From an uncultured Verrucomicrobiae bacterium (lineage in GTDB: Bacteria; Verrucomicrobiota; Verrucomicrobiia; Limisphaerales; J093): 32,819 nucleotides of DNA. A program made the position numbers and the translations under genes. Each line of letters begins with the position of its first letter. The stretch's first letter is position 1. The stretch spans positions 1-32,819 of the forward strand of contig CALJWR010000052.1 in NCBI GenBank assembly GCA_937976685.1, given 5' to 3'. A model generated the notes under the pieces. The model was not told the DNA's origin. It worked only from the letters and a program-made list of their open reading frames with translations, and did not search any database. Shown here in pieces: positions 26,039 through 32,819 of the stretch.

Positions 26039-28030
26039 ATGAAGCACCCGAATCAACTCATGAGAACGAACATTTCCTCCGCTCGTGGTCTGGCCGCGCT
26101 GGGTTTTGCGCTCGCCATCGGTTTGCTGCCGCTGCGCGCCGCTGAAGGCCTGTCCCGGGCCGAGCGTGAACGGCAACTGATTTCCGTCCTGCAAAGCGAC
26201 GCCGCTTCCGGCGAAAAGGCGATCACCTGCAAGCGCCTCGCGATCTACGGCTCCAGGGACGCCGTGCCCGCCCTCGCCCCGCTGCTGGCCAATCCTGATC
26301 TGGCCTCGTGGGCACGCATTGCGCTCGAAGTCATTCCCGATCCCGCCGCAAACGACGCTCTCGTTGCCGCTGCGAAGACGCTCAACGGACGGCTGCTGGT
26401 CGGGGTGCTCAATTCGCTGGGGGTGCGCAAAGACCCACGCTCGTCCGAAGTCCTGGCTCAACACCTCGACGCTTCGGACATCGAGGTGGCCGCCGCCGCG
26501 GCCGAGGCGCTGGGTCACATCGGTGGTCCGGCCGCGACCAGGGCGCTCACGGCCAAGTTGACCTCGGACTCGGCCGCGCTCCGCTCCGCCGCCGCCTACG
26601 GCGCGGTCATCTGCGCCGAGCGACTGCTCCGGGAAGGCAGGGCCGCCGAGGCCGCCGGCGTGTACGACCAGGTGCGTCAGGCCAACGTGCCGCGCCAGCG
26701 CCGCCTGGAAGCCACGCGGGGAGCGATTCTCGCCCGGCAGGGCGACGGCCTGCCGCTGTTGATCGAGCAACTCAAGTCCACGGACAAGGAGTTGTTCCAC
26801 GCGGGACTGGGCACCTCGCGCGAGATGCCGGATCCCCGGGTGTCCCAGACCTTGGTGACCGAGATGAAGAACTCGACCGGCGACCGGCAGGTGTTGCTGC
26901 TGATCGCGCTGGCGGATCGCCGCGACCCGGCCACCGAACCGGCCGTGCTCGAAGTGGCTCGAACCGGAGCCAAGCCCGCCCGGCTGGCGGCCATCAACGT
27001 GCTCTCGCAGGTCGGCAACGTCTCGTCCGTGCCCGCGTTGCTGGAGGCCGCCGGCGACGCCGACCCCGAGCTCGCGCGCGCGGCCAAGAACGCTCTGGTT
27101 CGGATGGAAAACCCGGCCGTGGACAATAACCTGCTTGCGCGGCTCGGGCAGGCGCAGGGCGCGGCGCGGCTCGTGCTCGCCGAGCTGACTGGTCAACGAC
27201 GCATCGAGGGCGCGGTCCCAACCTTATCGCAGTGGCTGGACGATCCGGACCTCGGGTTGCGGCTGGCTGCGTTGCAGGCCCTGGGGCAGTTGGGCAATGA
27301 TCAAACGGTCGCGCGGCTCGCGGCGAAGCTTCCCGCGACCCCCGCCGGGCCGGAACGCCAGCAAATGATTCGTTCGTTGACGGCGATCTGCGGCCGCGTT
27401 GGGTCGAAAGGCGCGCCGAGCTTGCTGCCCTTGATGAAGGCGCCCGACGCGGCGGTGAAGCTGGATGCGCTGCACTTGCTCGCGGCGGTGGGCGGCCGGG
27501 AAGCGCTCGCGGCGGTGGTGGCCGCCATTGACGACCCCGATGAATCGGTCCAGGACGAAGCGGTAAGCACGCTGGCGTTGTGGCCGGGCAACTGGCCGGA
27601 CGACTCCAGCGTGGTCGCGCCGTTGTTCAAGCTGGCCAGTTCGGGCAAAAAGCTCTCGCACCAGGTCCAGGGCATCCGTGGCTTCCTGGATTACGCGCAG
27701 GAAGCCAATCTGACCGCGCAGGAAAAGGTCGCCAAGGTGCGGCAAATCCTCCCGCTGCTGAAGCGGCCCGAGGAGAAGCGGTTGGCGGTGGCCACGCTGG
27801 GCGCCGTTCCCAGCGCGGCGGCACTGGAACTGCTCGCGGAATTGACGGCCGACCCGGCGGTCTGCGAAGAGGCCTGCCTGGCGATCGTCAACCTGAACAC
27901 CGGCCGCAAGCTGCTCGACACGCCCAAAGAAGCCCGTCAAGCAGCGCTCCAAGTCGCCGTCGAGAAGGCCACTAGCGAGGGCACGAAGCGGAAGGCGGAG
28001 GAGGCTTTGAAGCGGGTCAACCAGTTCTGA
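26039..28030 (+). CDS. Secreted HEAT-repeat protein
   Basis: The 663-residue product has a signal peptide (GLAALGFALAIGLLPLRAAEG) followed by tandem helical repeats over almost its whole length. Typical units are SRDAVPALAPLLANPDLASW, DIEVAAAAAEALGHIGGPAA, ANVSSVPALL-like VGNVSSVPALLEAAGD, and LGLRLAALQALGQLGN. The rod-like surface is expected to bind other proteins; no enzymatic domain is visible. It follows the Tat-exported Gfo/Idh/MocA gene by 14 bases, so it may act with that enzyme outside the cytoplasm. The ATG at 26039 is used; an in-frame ATG at 26060 would give a neater signal peptide. Its stop lies one base from the stop of the convergent dehydrogenase gene, leaving no room for a terminator between them. 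Confidence 0.85.
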   Translation: MKHPNQLMRTNISSARGLAALGFALAIGLLPLRAAEGLSRAERERQLISVLQSDAASGEKAITCKRLAIYGSRDAVPALAPLLANPDLASWARIALEVIPDPAANDALVAAAKTLNGRLLVGVLNSLGVRKDPRSSEVLAQHLDASDIEVAAAAAEALGHIGGPAATRALTAKLTSDSAALRSAAAYGAVICAERLLREGRAAEAAGVYDQVRQANVPRQRRLEATRGAILARQGDGLPLLIEQLKSTDKELFHAGLGTSREMPDPRVSQTLVTEMKNSTGDRQVLLLIALADRRDPATEPAVLEVARTGAKPARLAAINVLSQVGNVSSVPALLEAAGDADPELARAAKNALVRMENPAVDNNLLARLGQAQGAARLVLAELTGQRRIEGAVPTLSQWLDDPDLGLRLAALQALGQLGNDQTVARLAAKLPATPAGPERQQMIRSLTAICGRVGSKGAPSLLPLMKAPDAAVKLDALHLLAAVGGREALAAVVAAIDDPDESVQDEAVSTLALWPGNWPDDSSVVAPLFKLASSGKKLSHQVQGIRGFLDYAQEANLTAQEKVAKVRQILPLLKRPEEKRLAVATLGAVPSAAALELLAELTADPAVCEEACLAIVNLNTGRKLLDTPKEARQAALQVAVEKATSEGTKRKAEEALKRVNQF

Positions 28031-28031
28031 A

Positions 28032-29060
28032 TCACGGCTGAATCACCACCTTGCCCAGGACCTGACGACGGCGCAGCAGGTCAAACGCCCGGCCTGCTTC
28101 CGCGAGAGGCACCACTTCGTGAATCACCGGGCGGAGCCGCCCGTCGGCCGCCCACTCCAACGTGGCCGTCAGGTCACGGCGGGTTCGCCCGTAGCTGCCG
28201 ATCAGTTGCTGCTGCTTCACGAAGAACGGCCAGAGATCCAGCCGCGGCCGTCGGCCGGCGGTGGCACCGCAGGTCACGACCCGACCGCCCCGCGCCAGAC
28301 AGCCGAAGACCTGCTCCAGTACCTCGCCGCCTACGTGCTCCACCACCAGGTCCACACCGCGTTTGTTGGTGAGACGCCGCACCTCCGCCGGCCAGTCAGA
28401 TCGCGTCGAATCCACAACGGCGCCGGCCCCAAGGCGTGACGCCAGCGCCCGCTTCGCGTCAGAGGAGCCCGTGGCGATGACCTCTGCTCCGAGCCCGCGC
28501 GCGATCTGGATGGCGGCCGACCCCACGCCACTGGCCCCCCCAATGACGAGCACCCGCTCTCCGGGCTGAACCCGCGTCCGGCTGGTCAGCATGTGCATCG
28601 CGGTACTGGCAGCCAATGTGAGCGCCGCGGAGGAGAGAAAATCCACGACCGTCGGAATGCGCACCAGCGCCGCGGCGGGCACCAGCACTTGCTCCGCGAA
28701 GCCACCATCGCGCATCACGCCCAACAGCACGCCGTTCAGGCAGAGCGATTCGTCACCGCGCCGGCAGAATTCGCAGTCGCCGCAAAAGAGGTTGGACTGC
28801 ACCGCCACGTGGTCGCCGGGCCGCCATTCCACCACGCCCTCCCCGACTGCGGCGACCTCGCCGGCAATCTCGCCACCCAGCGTCCGGGGCGGAACAATCG
28901 GGATCGGCAAGGCCCCGGCCTCGGTCCAGAGGTCGAGGTGGTTGAGGCCGCAGCCGCGGACGCGAACAACCACCTCTGCCCTTGCAGGGCTCGGGTCGGG
29001 AACGTCTCGCAGCGCGAATCGGCCCGGCTCGCCGTGGGCCACGAGTTGAAACGCTTTCAC
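28032..29060 (-). CDS. MDR-family zinc-binding dehydrogenase / quinone oxidoreductase
   Basis: The 342-residue product is a medium-chain dehydrogenase/reductase. The N-terminal GroES-like domain has GCGLNHLDLW with Cys37, and the structural-zinc cysteines CGDCEFCRRGDESLC (93, 96, 99, 107). The cofactor domain has VLVIGGASGVGSAAIQIARG. The usual catalytic-zinc His of GHE is replaced (GGE at 62-64), so a classical alcohol dehydrogenase mechanism is doubtful and a quinone-oxidoreductase or enoyl-reductase type activity is more likely. I assign the GTG at 29060 because homologues begin MKAF-, and earlier in-frame sequence runs into the upstream gene. No Shine-Dalgarno sequence is present; eight cytosines directly precede the GTG. 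It is the last gene of the minus-strand run and lies 34 bases after the ConA-like gene. Confidence 0.88.
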   Translation of the reverse strand: MKAFQLVAHGEPGRFALRDVPDPSPARAEVVVRVRGCGLNHLDLWTEAGALPIPIVPPRTLGGEIAGEVAAVGEGVVEWRPGDHVAVQSNLFCGDCEFCRRGDESLCLNGVLLGVMRDGGFAEQVLVPAAALVRIPTVVDFLSSAALTLAASTAMHMLTSRTRVQPGERVLVIGGASGVGSAAIQIARGLGAEVIATGSSDAKRALASRLGAGAVVDSTRSDWPAEVRRLTNKRGVDLVVEHVGGEVLEQVFGCLARGGRVVTCGATAGRRPRLDLWPFFVKQQQLIGSYGRTRRDLTATLEWAADGRLRPVIHEVVPLAEAGRAFDLLRRRQVLGKVVIQP

Positions 29061-29068
29061 GGGGGGGG
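29061..29068. repeat. Homopolymer of eight G (C on the coding strand) abutting a GTG start
   Basis: The run touches the first base of the dehydrogenase start codon. Its position is upstream of the coding frame as I call it, so length change would alter the leader rather than the frame. If translation began further upstream, it would shift the frame. Confidence 0.6.
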
Positions 29069-29094
29069 AAAGGTTCCACTTATGACGCCCTGCC

Positions 29095-29922
29095 TCAGCG
29101 GAAAAAGCCCGCGCGCCGGGGTGCAAAATCCAGGCCCCAGATGCGAATGCGGGCGACCTTGCCCGTGTCATCGAACGATCCGAACCCGATCCGGCCGTAA
29201 TCGAAATGCCGGTCGTTCGCGGTCATGATGGGCGTCGTGAGGTCGTCGAAGAAGACCTTGATGCTGCCGGCCTCCACCCGGCGCTCCACCCGCACGGTAT
29301 GCCAGACCTCCAGTCCCCAGTTCACGCCGTCGGTGGTTGTGTCCGCGATTTTGCGCCGGGGCTCGTCGTTCACGAGGAAGATATTGTGGGCGTGGTCGTC
29401 GGCCTTCGTCGCCAGATGTGCGTAGTAGAAGTTTGCCGGGTCCTTGGCCGCAAAAACGATCACCATGTCGCGGTGACCGTACTCGCGGCCTGTCTGGACG
29501 AGGTCCACCTCCAGCACGAAATCGCCAAATTCACGACCTGCCAGCAGGGCGATGTTGAACGGGGAGCGGACGCGCGGCGTGTAACGGCTTTGCTGGAACA
29601 GTTCGAGCGCCCCCGGGCGCCCATCCGCCTCGGCGGTCCAACGCCAGGCGGCTGGATCGCTGAACTCGAAATCGCCGAGCGCCGCCGGCGTCGCAAAGTC
29701 CTGCTCGTAAAGCAGGCGGTAACCCGCGGGAATTCCCGCCGCCGGCACTGCTGCGGCCGAGGCCAACTCGGGCGGGCAGGTGAGCGCCAAACAAAGCGGC
29801 ATCAACAGGAAGATCACGCCCCCGGGCTGCAGCCGGGGCCAGGCAGACTCGGAACGCCGGCGACGCGCGGCGGGCGCGATGGCCAGCTTCTCAGCCCACG
29901 AGCGGGGAAACGGAGTGGTCAT
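29095..29922 (-). CDS. Exported ConA-like (lectin/glucanase-fold) protein, distantly DUF1080-like
   Basis: The 275-residue product has an unusually long basic leader followed by a hydrophobic core (PGGVIFLLMPLCLALT), suggesting export. The mature part has the beta-sandwich pattern of the concanavalin-like superfamily: YRLLYEQDFATP, FGDFVLEVDLVQTGREYGHR, FYYAHLATKADDHAHNIFLV, GLEVWHTVRVERR, IKVFFDDL and YGRIGFGSFDDTGKVARIRI. It resembles the 3-keto-disaccharide hydrolase (DUF1080) group in architecture, but I cannot confirm membership. The gene sits between a Gfo/Idh/MocA gene (56 bases upstream, separated by a strong hairpin) and the MDR dehydrogenase. The frame stays open well upstream of the ATG at 29922, but that part overlaps the oxidoreductase and is noise. 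Substrate binding or glycan processing is inferred. Confidence 0.72.
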   Translation of the reverse strand: MTTPFPRSWAEKLAIAPAARRRRSESAWPRLQPGGVIFLLMPLCLALTCPPELASAAAVPAAGIPAGYRLLYEQDFATPAALGDFEFSDPAAWRWTAEADGRPGALELFQQSRYTPRVRSPFNIALLAGREFGDFVLEVDLVQTGREYGHRDMVIVFAAKDPANFYYAHLATKADDHAHNIFLVNDEPRRKIADTTTDGVNWGLEVWHTVRVERRVEAGSIKVFFDDLTTPIMTANDRHFDYGRIGFGSFDDTGKVARIRIWGLDFAPRRAGFFR

Positions 29923-29935
29923 GTCGTTAAACGGG

Positions 29936-29963
29936 AAGCCCGGCCTCGACGGAGGCCGGGCTT
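29936..29963 (-). terminator. Strong hairpin between oxidoreductase and ConA-like gene
   Basis: AAGCCCGGCCTC and GAGGCCGGGCTT pair perfectly over 12 bp around a 4-base loop, 13 bases before the ATG of the ConA-like gene and 15 after the oxidoreductase stop. In the minus direction only a short GTTT follows, so it may act as a partial terminator, attenuator or 3' mRNA-stabilising structure rather than a full terminator. Confidence 0.65.
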
Positions 29964-29978
29964 GGCAATTGGCGACGT

Positions 29979-31457
29979 TTAGACCTTGGCCGGCACGATG
30001 AACGGCGCACGGTATTCCCGGGTCAGCAAGCGGTTGGCGTCCGGAGCGTTGGCGCCGGTGAACCGCTCTTTCTTCGGATCCATCGTGAGAACCGGTCCAA
30101 CGGTGATTGGCGTGGCCTCGACGTCCACTTCGTTGGCCCGCAGATGATCGAGCATCCGCTGGAAAGTCGCATCGGCATCCGGCTGACTCTTGATGGCCGC
30201 CCGGATTTCTTCCGGTCGCGCTGTTTTCCCCAGCCGATAGGAAATATTGCCCGTGTGACAGAGCGCACTGGACAGATGCCCCTCGAGAATGTCCGCGTGC
30301 AGATCCGCCACCTTCCGACTGCGGACCGCCTTGAAGAAGTTCTCGTAGTGGTCCTCGGCGCCGGAGAACTTTTTGATTTCCATGCCCTCCAGGTCGAGCG
30401 CGACGGCGCTGTTGTAGTTCGGGATGACCACCACACCGCCTTCGCAGTGGATGATCACGCCCACGCCCGCGCCCATGAACTGGTCCATCTTGTTCGAGCC
30501 GGCTTTTTCGGGCAGTCCCCGCACCTCGAAGATCAGCGGCGCCTTGGCGTAGTTGTGGAAGATGATCTGGGTGTTCGCCGTGGTGCCATCGTCCACATAG
30601 CCCAGCCGTCCCCCGACGCTGCACACCTGGGGCGACAACGCGTCCTCGCCAAGAAACCAGCGCGCAATGTCCATCTGATGGATGCCCTGATTGCCCAAGT
30701 CACCGTTGCCCGTGGGCCACACCCAGTGCCAATCGTAGTGCAGGCGCTTGCGCATCAGCGGTTCCTTCGGCGCCGGACCGCACCACAAATCGTAATCAAT
30801 CTCCGGCGGGATGGGCTGTGGCCCGTCCACTTTCCCGATGCTCGCGCGACGCTTGTAGCAGAGTCCGCGGGCAATCTTGATCTTGCCGAGGTTGCCGGCC
30901 TTCACCCAGTCCACCGCCGCCTGGATACCCTCGCGCGAAGAGCGACTTTGGGTGCCCGCCTGCACGATGCGCTTGTATTTGCGCGCCGCCTCAACGGCCA
31001 TGCGGCCTTCCCACACGTTGTGCGAAATGGGCTTCTCAATGTACACGTCCCGGCCAGCCTGAACGGCCCACACCACGTTCAACGAATGCCAGTGGTTGGG
31101 CGTCGCTGACATCACGACATCCACCGCCGGATCCTCGAGCACGTGGCGATAATCGGTGTAGCCCTTCACCTCGACACCCTTGTCTCGCTGCGCTTTGACG
31201 GCCCGATCCAGAATGTTCCGGTCCACATCGCACAGCGCGACCAGCCGGACCTTCTGGCCCTTCTCGCGCAGCCGCAGAACGCCACCGATGTGGTCCGCCC
31301 CGCGGCCTCCGAAACCGACGACGGCGACGCCGATTTCGTCATTGGGGCCGAGGGTTCGGCCACCCTGCGCGGCCCGGGCGAAGGCGGGCGCCAATGCGGA
31401 TGCCAACGCGGCAGCCGCGGACTTTCTGAGGAATGTTCGACGGTTGAGTGGTTTCAT
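29979..31457 (-). CDS. Tat-exported Gfo/Idh/MocA-family oxidoreductase
   Basis: The 492-residue product begins with a clear twin-arginine leader (NRRTFLRKSAAAALASALAP). The Rossmann domain has VAVVGFGGRGADH (44-56), VALCDVD (acidic Asp77), NHWH and VYIEKPISHN (EKP at 141-143). The C-terminal domain includes DYDLWCGPAPKEPL and NQGIHQMDIARWFL and ends SSALCHTGNISYRLGK, then DANRLLTREYRAPF. It is longer than the paralogue at 24708-26024, with inserts before the C-terminal tail. Expected activity is NAD(P)-dependent redox chemistry on a sugar or sugar acid in the periplasm. It follows the PmoA-like gene by 42 bases, suggesting co-transcription. The pseudogene at 8677-8835 resembles this type at its C-terminus. 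The ATG at 31457 immediately precedes the leader. Confidence 0.92.
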   Translation of the reverse strand: MKPLNRRTFLRKSAAAALASALAPAFARAAQGGRTLGPNDEIGVAVVGFGGRGADHIGGVLRLREKGQKVRLVALCDVDRNILDRAVKAQRDKGVEVKGYTDYRHVLEDPAVDVVMSATPNHWHSLNVVWAVQAGRDVYIEKPISHNVWEGRMAVEAARKYKRIVQAGTQSRSSREGIQAAVDWVKAGNLGKIKIARGLCYKRRASIGKVDGPQPIPPEIDYDLWCGPAPKEPLMRKRLHYDWHWVWPTGNGDLGNQGIHQMDIARWFLGEDALSPQVCSVGGRLGYVDDGTTANTQIIFHNYAKAPLIFEVRGLPEKAGSNKMDQFMGAGVGVIIHCEGGVVVIPNYNSAVALDLEGMEIKKFSGAEDHYENFFKAVRSRKVADLHADILEGHLSSALCHTGNISYRLGKTARPEEIRAAIKSQPDADATFQRMLDHLRANEVDVEATPITVGPVLTMDPKKERFTGANAPDANRLLTREYRAPFIVPAKV

Positions 31458-31499
31458 AATGATGGAGCGTTTGACGGTTCCGGGGGTTGACGATTCAAG

Positions 31500-32495
31500 C
31501 TACTGCGCGGACGCGGCGTACTCTGCAAAAAGACCGGCGATACCCGCCTGTTTTTCATCACCACGGTGGAACACAAAGCGGTAACGGAACGTGACCTTCT
31601 CCCCGGCGGCCAGCTTGAGATTGCCCGTGCTGGCCGGCCGCTTCTCGAAGTCGTGAATGCCAAAGGGATTCGCAGCGAAGAGGCCGTAATCGCGTACGTG
31701 CCACCAGGTGGGGTGGCGTGGATTGGAGGGGTGATCAAAGATGGCCACCCCCACCGTCCGCCCGCCAACCGGCCCGTGGTAGTCCACCCATTTCGCGCGT
31801 TTGCCCCAAGTATCGCCGTCGCGTACGCCCTCGCTGTTGACGATGCGTCCGGTTGGCCTGCCTGCGTTGTCCTTGTTCGGCTTGAGACGCATCGTTTCGG
31901 CCAGGCGGATCGCCATGGTCCCTTCTTTGGTGTCACCGAATTCGAGCGGCCCTTCCGACGCGTGGATGGTCACCTCGAAATCAAGAAGCCGTTGGTCTCC
32001 GCGGCCCATGAAACGAAGCGTCCGCTCATCCGTCGCCACCACCTTGCCGTCCGGGCAAACCAGCTTGTTCGTCGTCCGAATCAACCCGGCTTCCGGACCG
32101 GACGTGGCTTCGAGAAGCTGGTGATGCACCGTCTTGCCGGCCTTGCTGGATTCCGACCAGAAGTCCACGCCGTTCACGTCACCGTGGGCCCACCAGAGCG
32201 ATCGGTGATGGGGATGGTCCCGGTCTTCTCCGGGCGCCTCCTTTATGGGCCAGTTACGGGTCATCGCCAGTCCGCCGGGCAGGAGAACCGGATACAAGTA
32301 GGGACGCGACCCTGCACGGTAATGGTACTCAGCGAACAACTCGCCACCCACTTCGACGCGCAGTTTGCCGTCCAACTCGGTGATCCGGACTTGCGCCGTT
32401 TCCGCCGCGAAGGAAATGGAAAACCCGACGCTCATCCCAGCCACCATGGTTGTGGCCACTGCGAGCCGCCCCGCCAACCGATGCCGGAGAATCAT
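31500..32495 (-). CDS. PmoA-family (DUF6807) exported protein
   Basis: The 331-residue product has a signal peptide (LAVATTMVAGMSVGFSISFA). The body has the family pattern: FAEYHYRAGSRPYLYPVLLP, DHPHHRSLWWAHGDVNGVDF, DFEVTIHA, KEGTMAIRLAETM, WVDYHGPVGGRTVGVAIFDH, NPRHPTWWHVRDYGLFAANP and a closing FRYRFVFHRGD. The name PmoA in these annotations derives from an old label and does not imply methane monooxygenase; they are beta-sandwich proteins common beside oxidoreductases in Verrucomicrobia, Planctomycetes and Bacteroidetes, with unproven function. The conserved His-Pro-His-His and other histidines could bind metal or sugar. It is the first gene of the minus-strand run, and a candidate promoter lies so close that the transcript would have almost no leader. 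Confidence 0.88.
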   Translation of the reverse strand: MILRHRLAGRLAVATTMVAGMSVGFSISFAAETAQVRITELDGKLRVEVGGELFAEYHYRAGSRPYLYPVLLPGGLAMTRNWPIKEAPGEDRDHPHHRSLWWAHGDVNGVDFWSESSKAGKTVHHQLLEATSGPEAGLIRTTNKLVCPDGKVVATDERTLRFMGRGDQRLLDFEVTIHASEGPLEFGDTKEGTMAIRLAETMRLKPNKDNAGRPTGRIVNSEGVRDGDTWGKRAKWVDYHGPVGGRTVGVAIFDHPSNPRHPTWWHVRDYGLFAANPFGIHDFEKRPASTGNLKLAAGEKVTFRYRFVFHRGDEKQAGIAGLFAEYAASAQ

Positions 32496-32503
32496 GGCGG
32501 CAG

Positions 32504-32531
32504 ACTAGAAATCGAATTTACGTGCGGTCAA
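32504..32531 (-). promoter_or_regulatory. Candidate sigma-70-type promoter for the PmoA-like operon
   Basis: On the minus strand TTGACC (32531-32526, five of six to consensus) is followed after 16 bases by TCTAGT (32509-32504, four of six). Only eight bases separate the -10 from the ATG at 32495, so transcription would begin at or next to the start codon. No Shine-Dalgarno sequence is present, which fits a leaderless or nearly leaderless mRNA. Confidence 0.4.
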
Positions 32532-32565
32532 TGGGATTCCTCGACATCGGCGGGCCGCCTCATCA

Positions 32566-32578
32566 ATACGATGCGTAT
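32566..32578. promoter_or_regulatory. Candidate operator dyad upstream of the PmoA-like operon
   Basis: ATACG and CGTAT form a perfect 5-bp inverted repeat around three bases, 34 bases upstream of the candidate -35 element. The AT-containing dyad contrasts with its GC-rich surroundings. No regulator gene is in view, so assignment to any family is not possible. Confidence 0.25.
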
Positions 32579-32819
32579 GGGGTTGACAGTTTGAGGGTGG
32601 GGAGAGGAACGCAGGGAGTGCGTGGCCGCCGAAGTTTTGCTTTGGCCGGCGGCGACACACGCCGGCGAGACCGAAAATCAGCGTTGTTTCGGGTTCTGGC
32701 GGCTCGCCAGACAACGCTCCGCCACACCCCAGGCATCGGGCCGGGGGTCTCGGCGGACGAGGACTCGCGGCGCGCGGGCGTCAGCCGCTGGCGGCGGCCA
32801 GTCGGGGACGGCCCGGAGC

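Larger units (their letters stand above)
32496..32819. other. Gene-free end of the window
   Basis: No convincing coding sequence; a 69-codon minus frame (32505-32714) shows no family features. The stretch holds the candidate promoter and dyad of the PmoA-like operon, and a hairpin with 7-bp arms GCCGCCG/CGGCGGC (32625-32631 and 32647-32653). Beyond 32700 the DNA becomes very GC-rich, without recognisable features. Confidence 0.5.

Noticed and set aside
29923-30624. Upstream extension of the ConA-like frame
   Set aside because: It overlaps the oxidoreductase in another frame and has no protein-like features; the ATG at 29922 fits the leader better.
1-32819. CRISPR array, prophage, toxin-antitoxin or biosynthetic cluster
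   Set aside because: No regularly spaced repeats, phage structural genes, paired small toxin/antitoxin genes, or assembly-line enzymes were seen. EboE alone does not make a biosynthetic cluster.

Overview
The window looks like the chromosome of a high-GC, environmental Verrucomicrobiota-type bacterium (Limisphaerales/Pedosphaera-like), or a closely allied member of the PVC group. This is inferred from gene content: a giant secreted P-domain/LamG/PPC protein rich in Thr-Asn pairs, Tat-exported Gfo/Idh/MocA oxidoreductases, a PmoA-family (DUF6807) protein, a secreted HEAT-repeat protein, a CRTAC1-type FG-GAP protein and an orphan EboE. Recognisable Shine-Dalgarno sequences are rare. There is no phage, insertion sequence, CRISPR array or defence locus.

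Layout. 1-4728: 3' part of the giant secreted protein. 4876-5238: short C4 zinc-ribbon protein. 5337-6503 (-): EboE. 6504-8921: a decayed stretch around an intact tRNA-Thr(CGU), holding a cysteine-desulfurase-like scrap, a cluster of hairpins, a frameshifted CHASE sensor fragment and, joined to it, the C-terminal tail of a lost Gfo/Idh/MocA gene. 8922-13496 (-): outer-membrane factor plus HME-type RND metal pump, without a membrane-fusion adaptor. 13673-17347 (-): large secreted GH106-like glycosidase. 17519-23644 (+): DUF748/AsmA-like protein, then an FG-GAP/ASPIC-UnbV protein closely followed by a small CxxCH haem protein. 23687-24553 (-): panC. 24708-28030 (+): Tat-exported Gfo/Idh/MocA protein and a secreted HEAT-repeat protein. 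28032-32495 (-): four-gene run PmoA-like, Gfo/Idh/MocA, ConA-like secreted protein and MDR dehydrogenase, with a candidate near-leaderless promoter in front and a strong hairpin inside.

How the genes may fit together. The GH106-like glycosidase, the two exported oxidoreductases, the ConA-like protein, the PmoA-like protein and the MDR enzyme suggest extracytoplasmic processing of plant or algal glycans, possibly through oxidised (keto) sugars; this is inference. The most unusual sequence-level observation is in the giant protein. A LamG domain appears circularly permuted inside a P-domain, both junctions falling on the same Gln-Thr-Asn tripeptide, so that removing 961-1641 in frame would restore the P-domain and joining that segment's ends would restore the LamG domain. 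I did not find a convincing wholly new multi-gene system. The minus-strand four-gene run and the CRTAC1/haem-protein pair are the best candidates for undescribed functional units.
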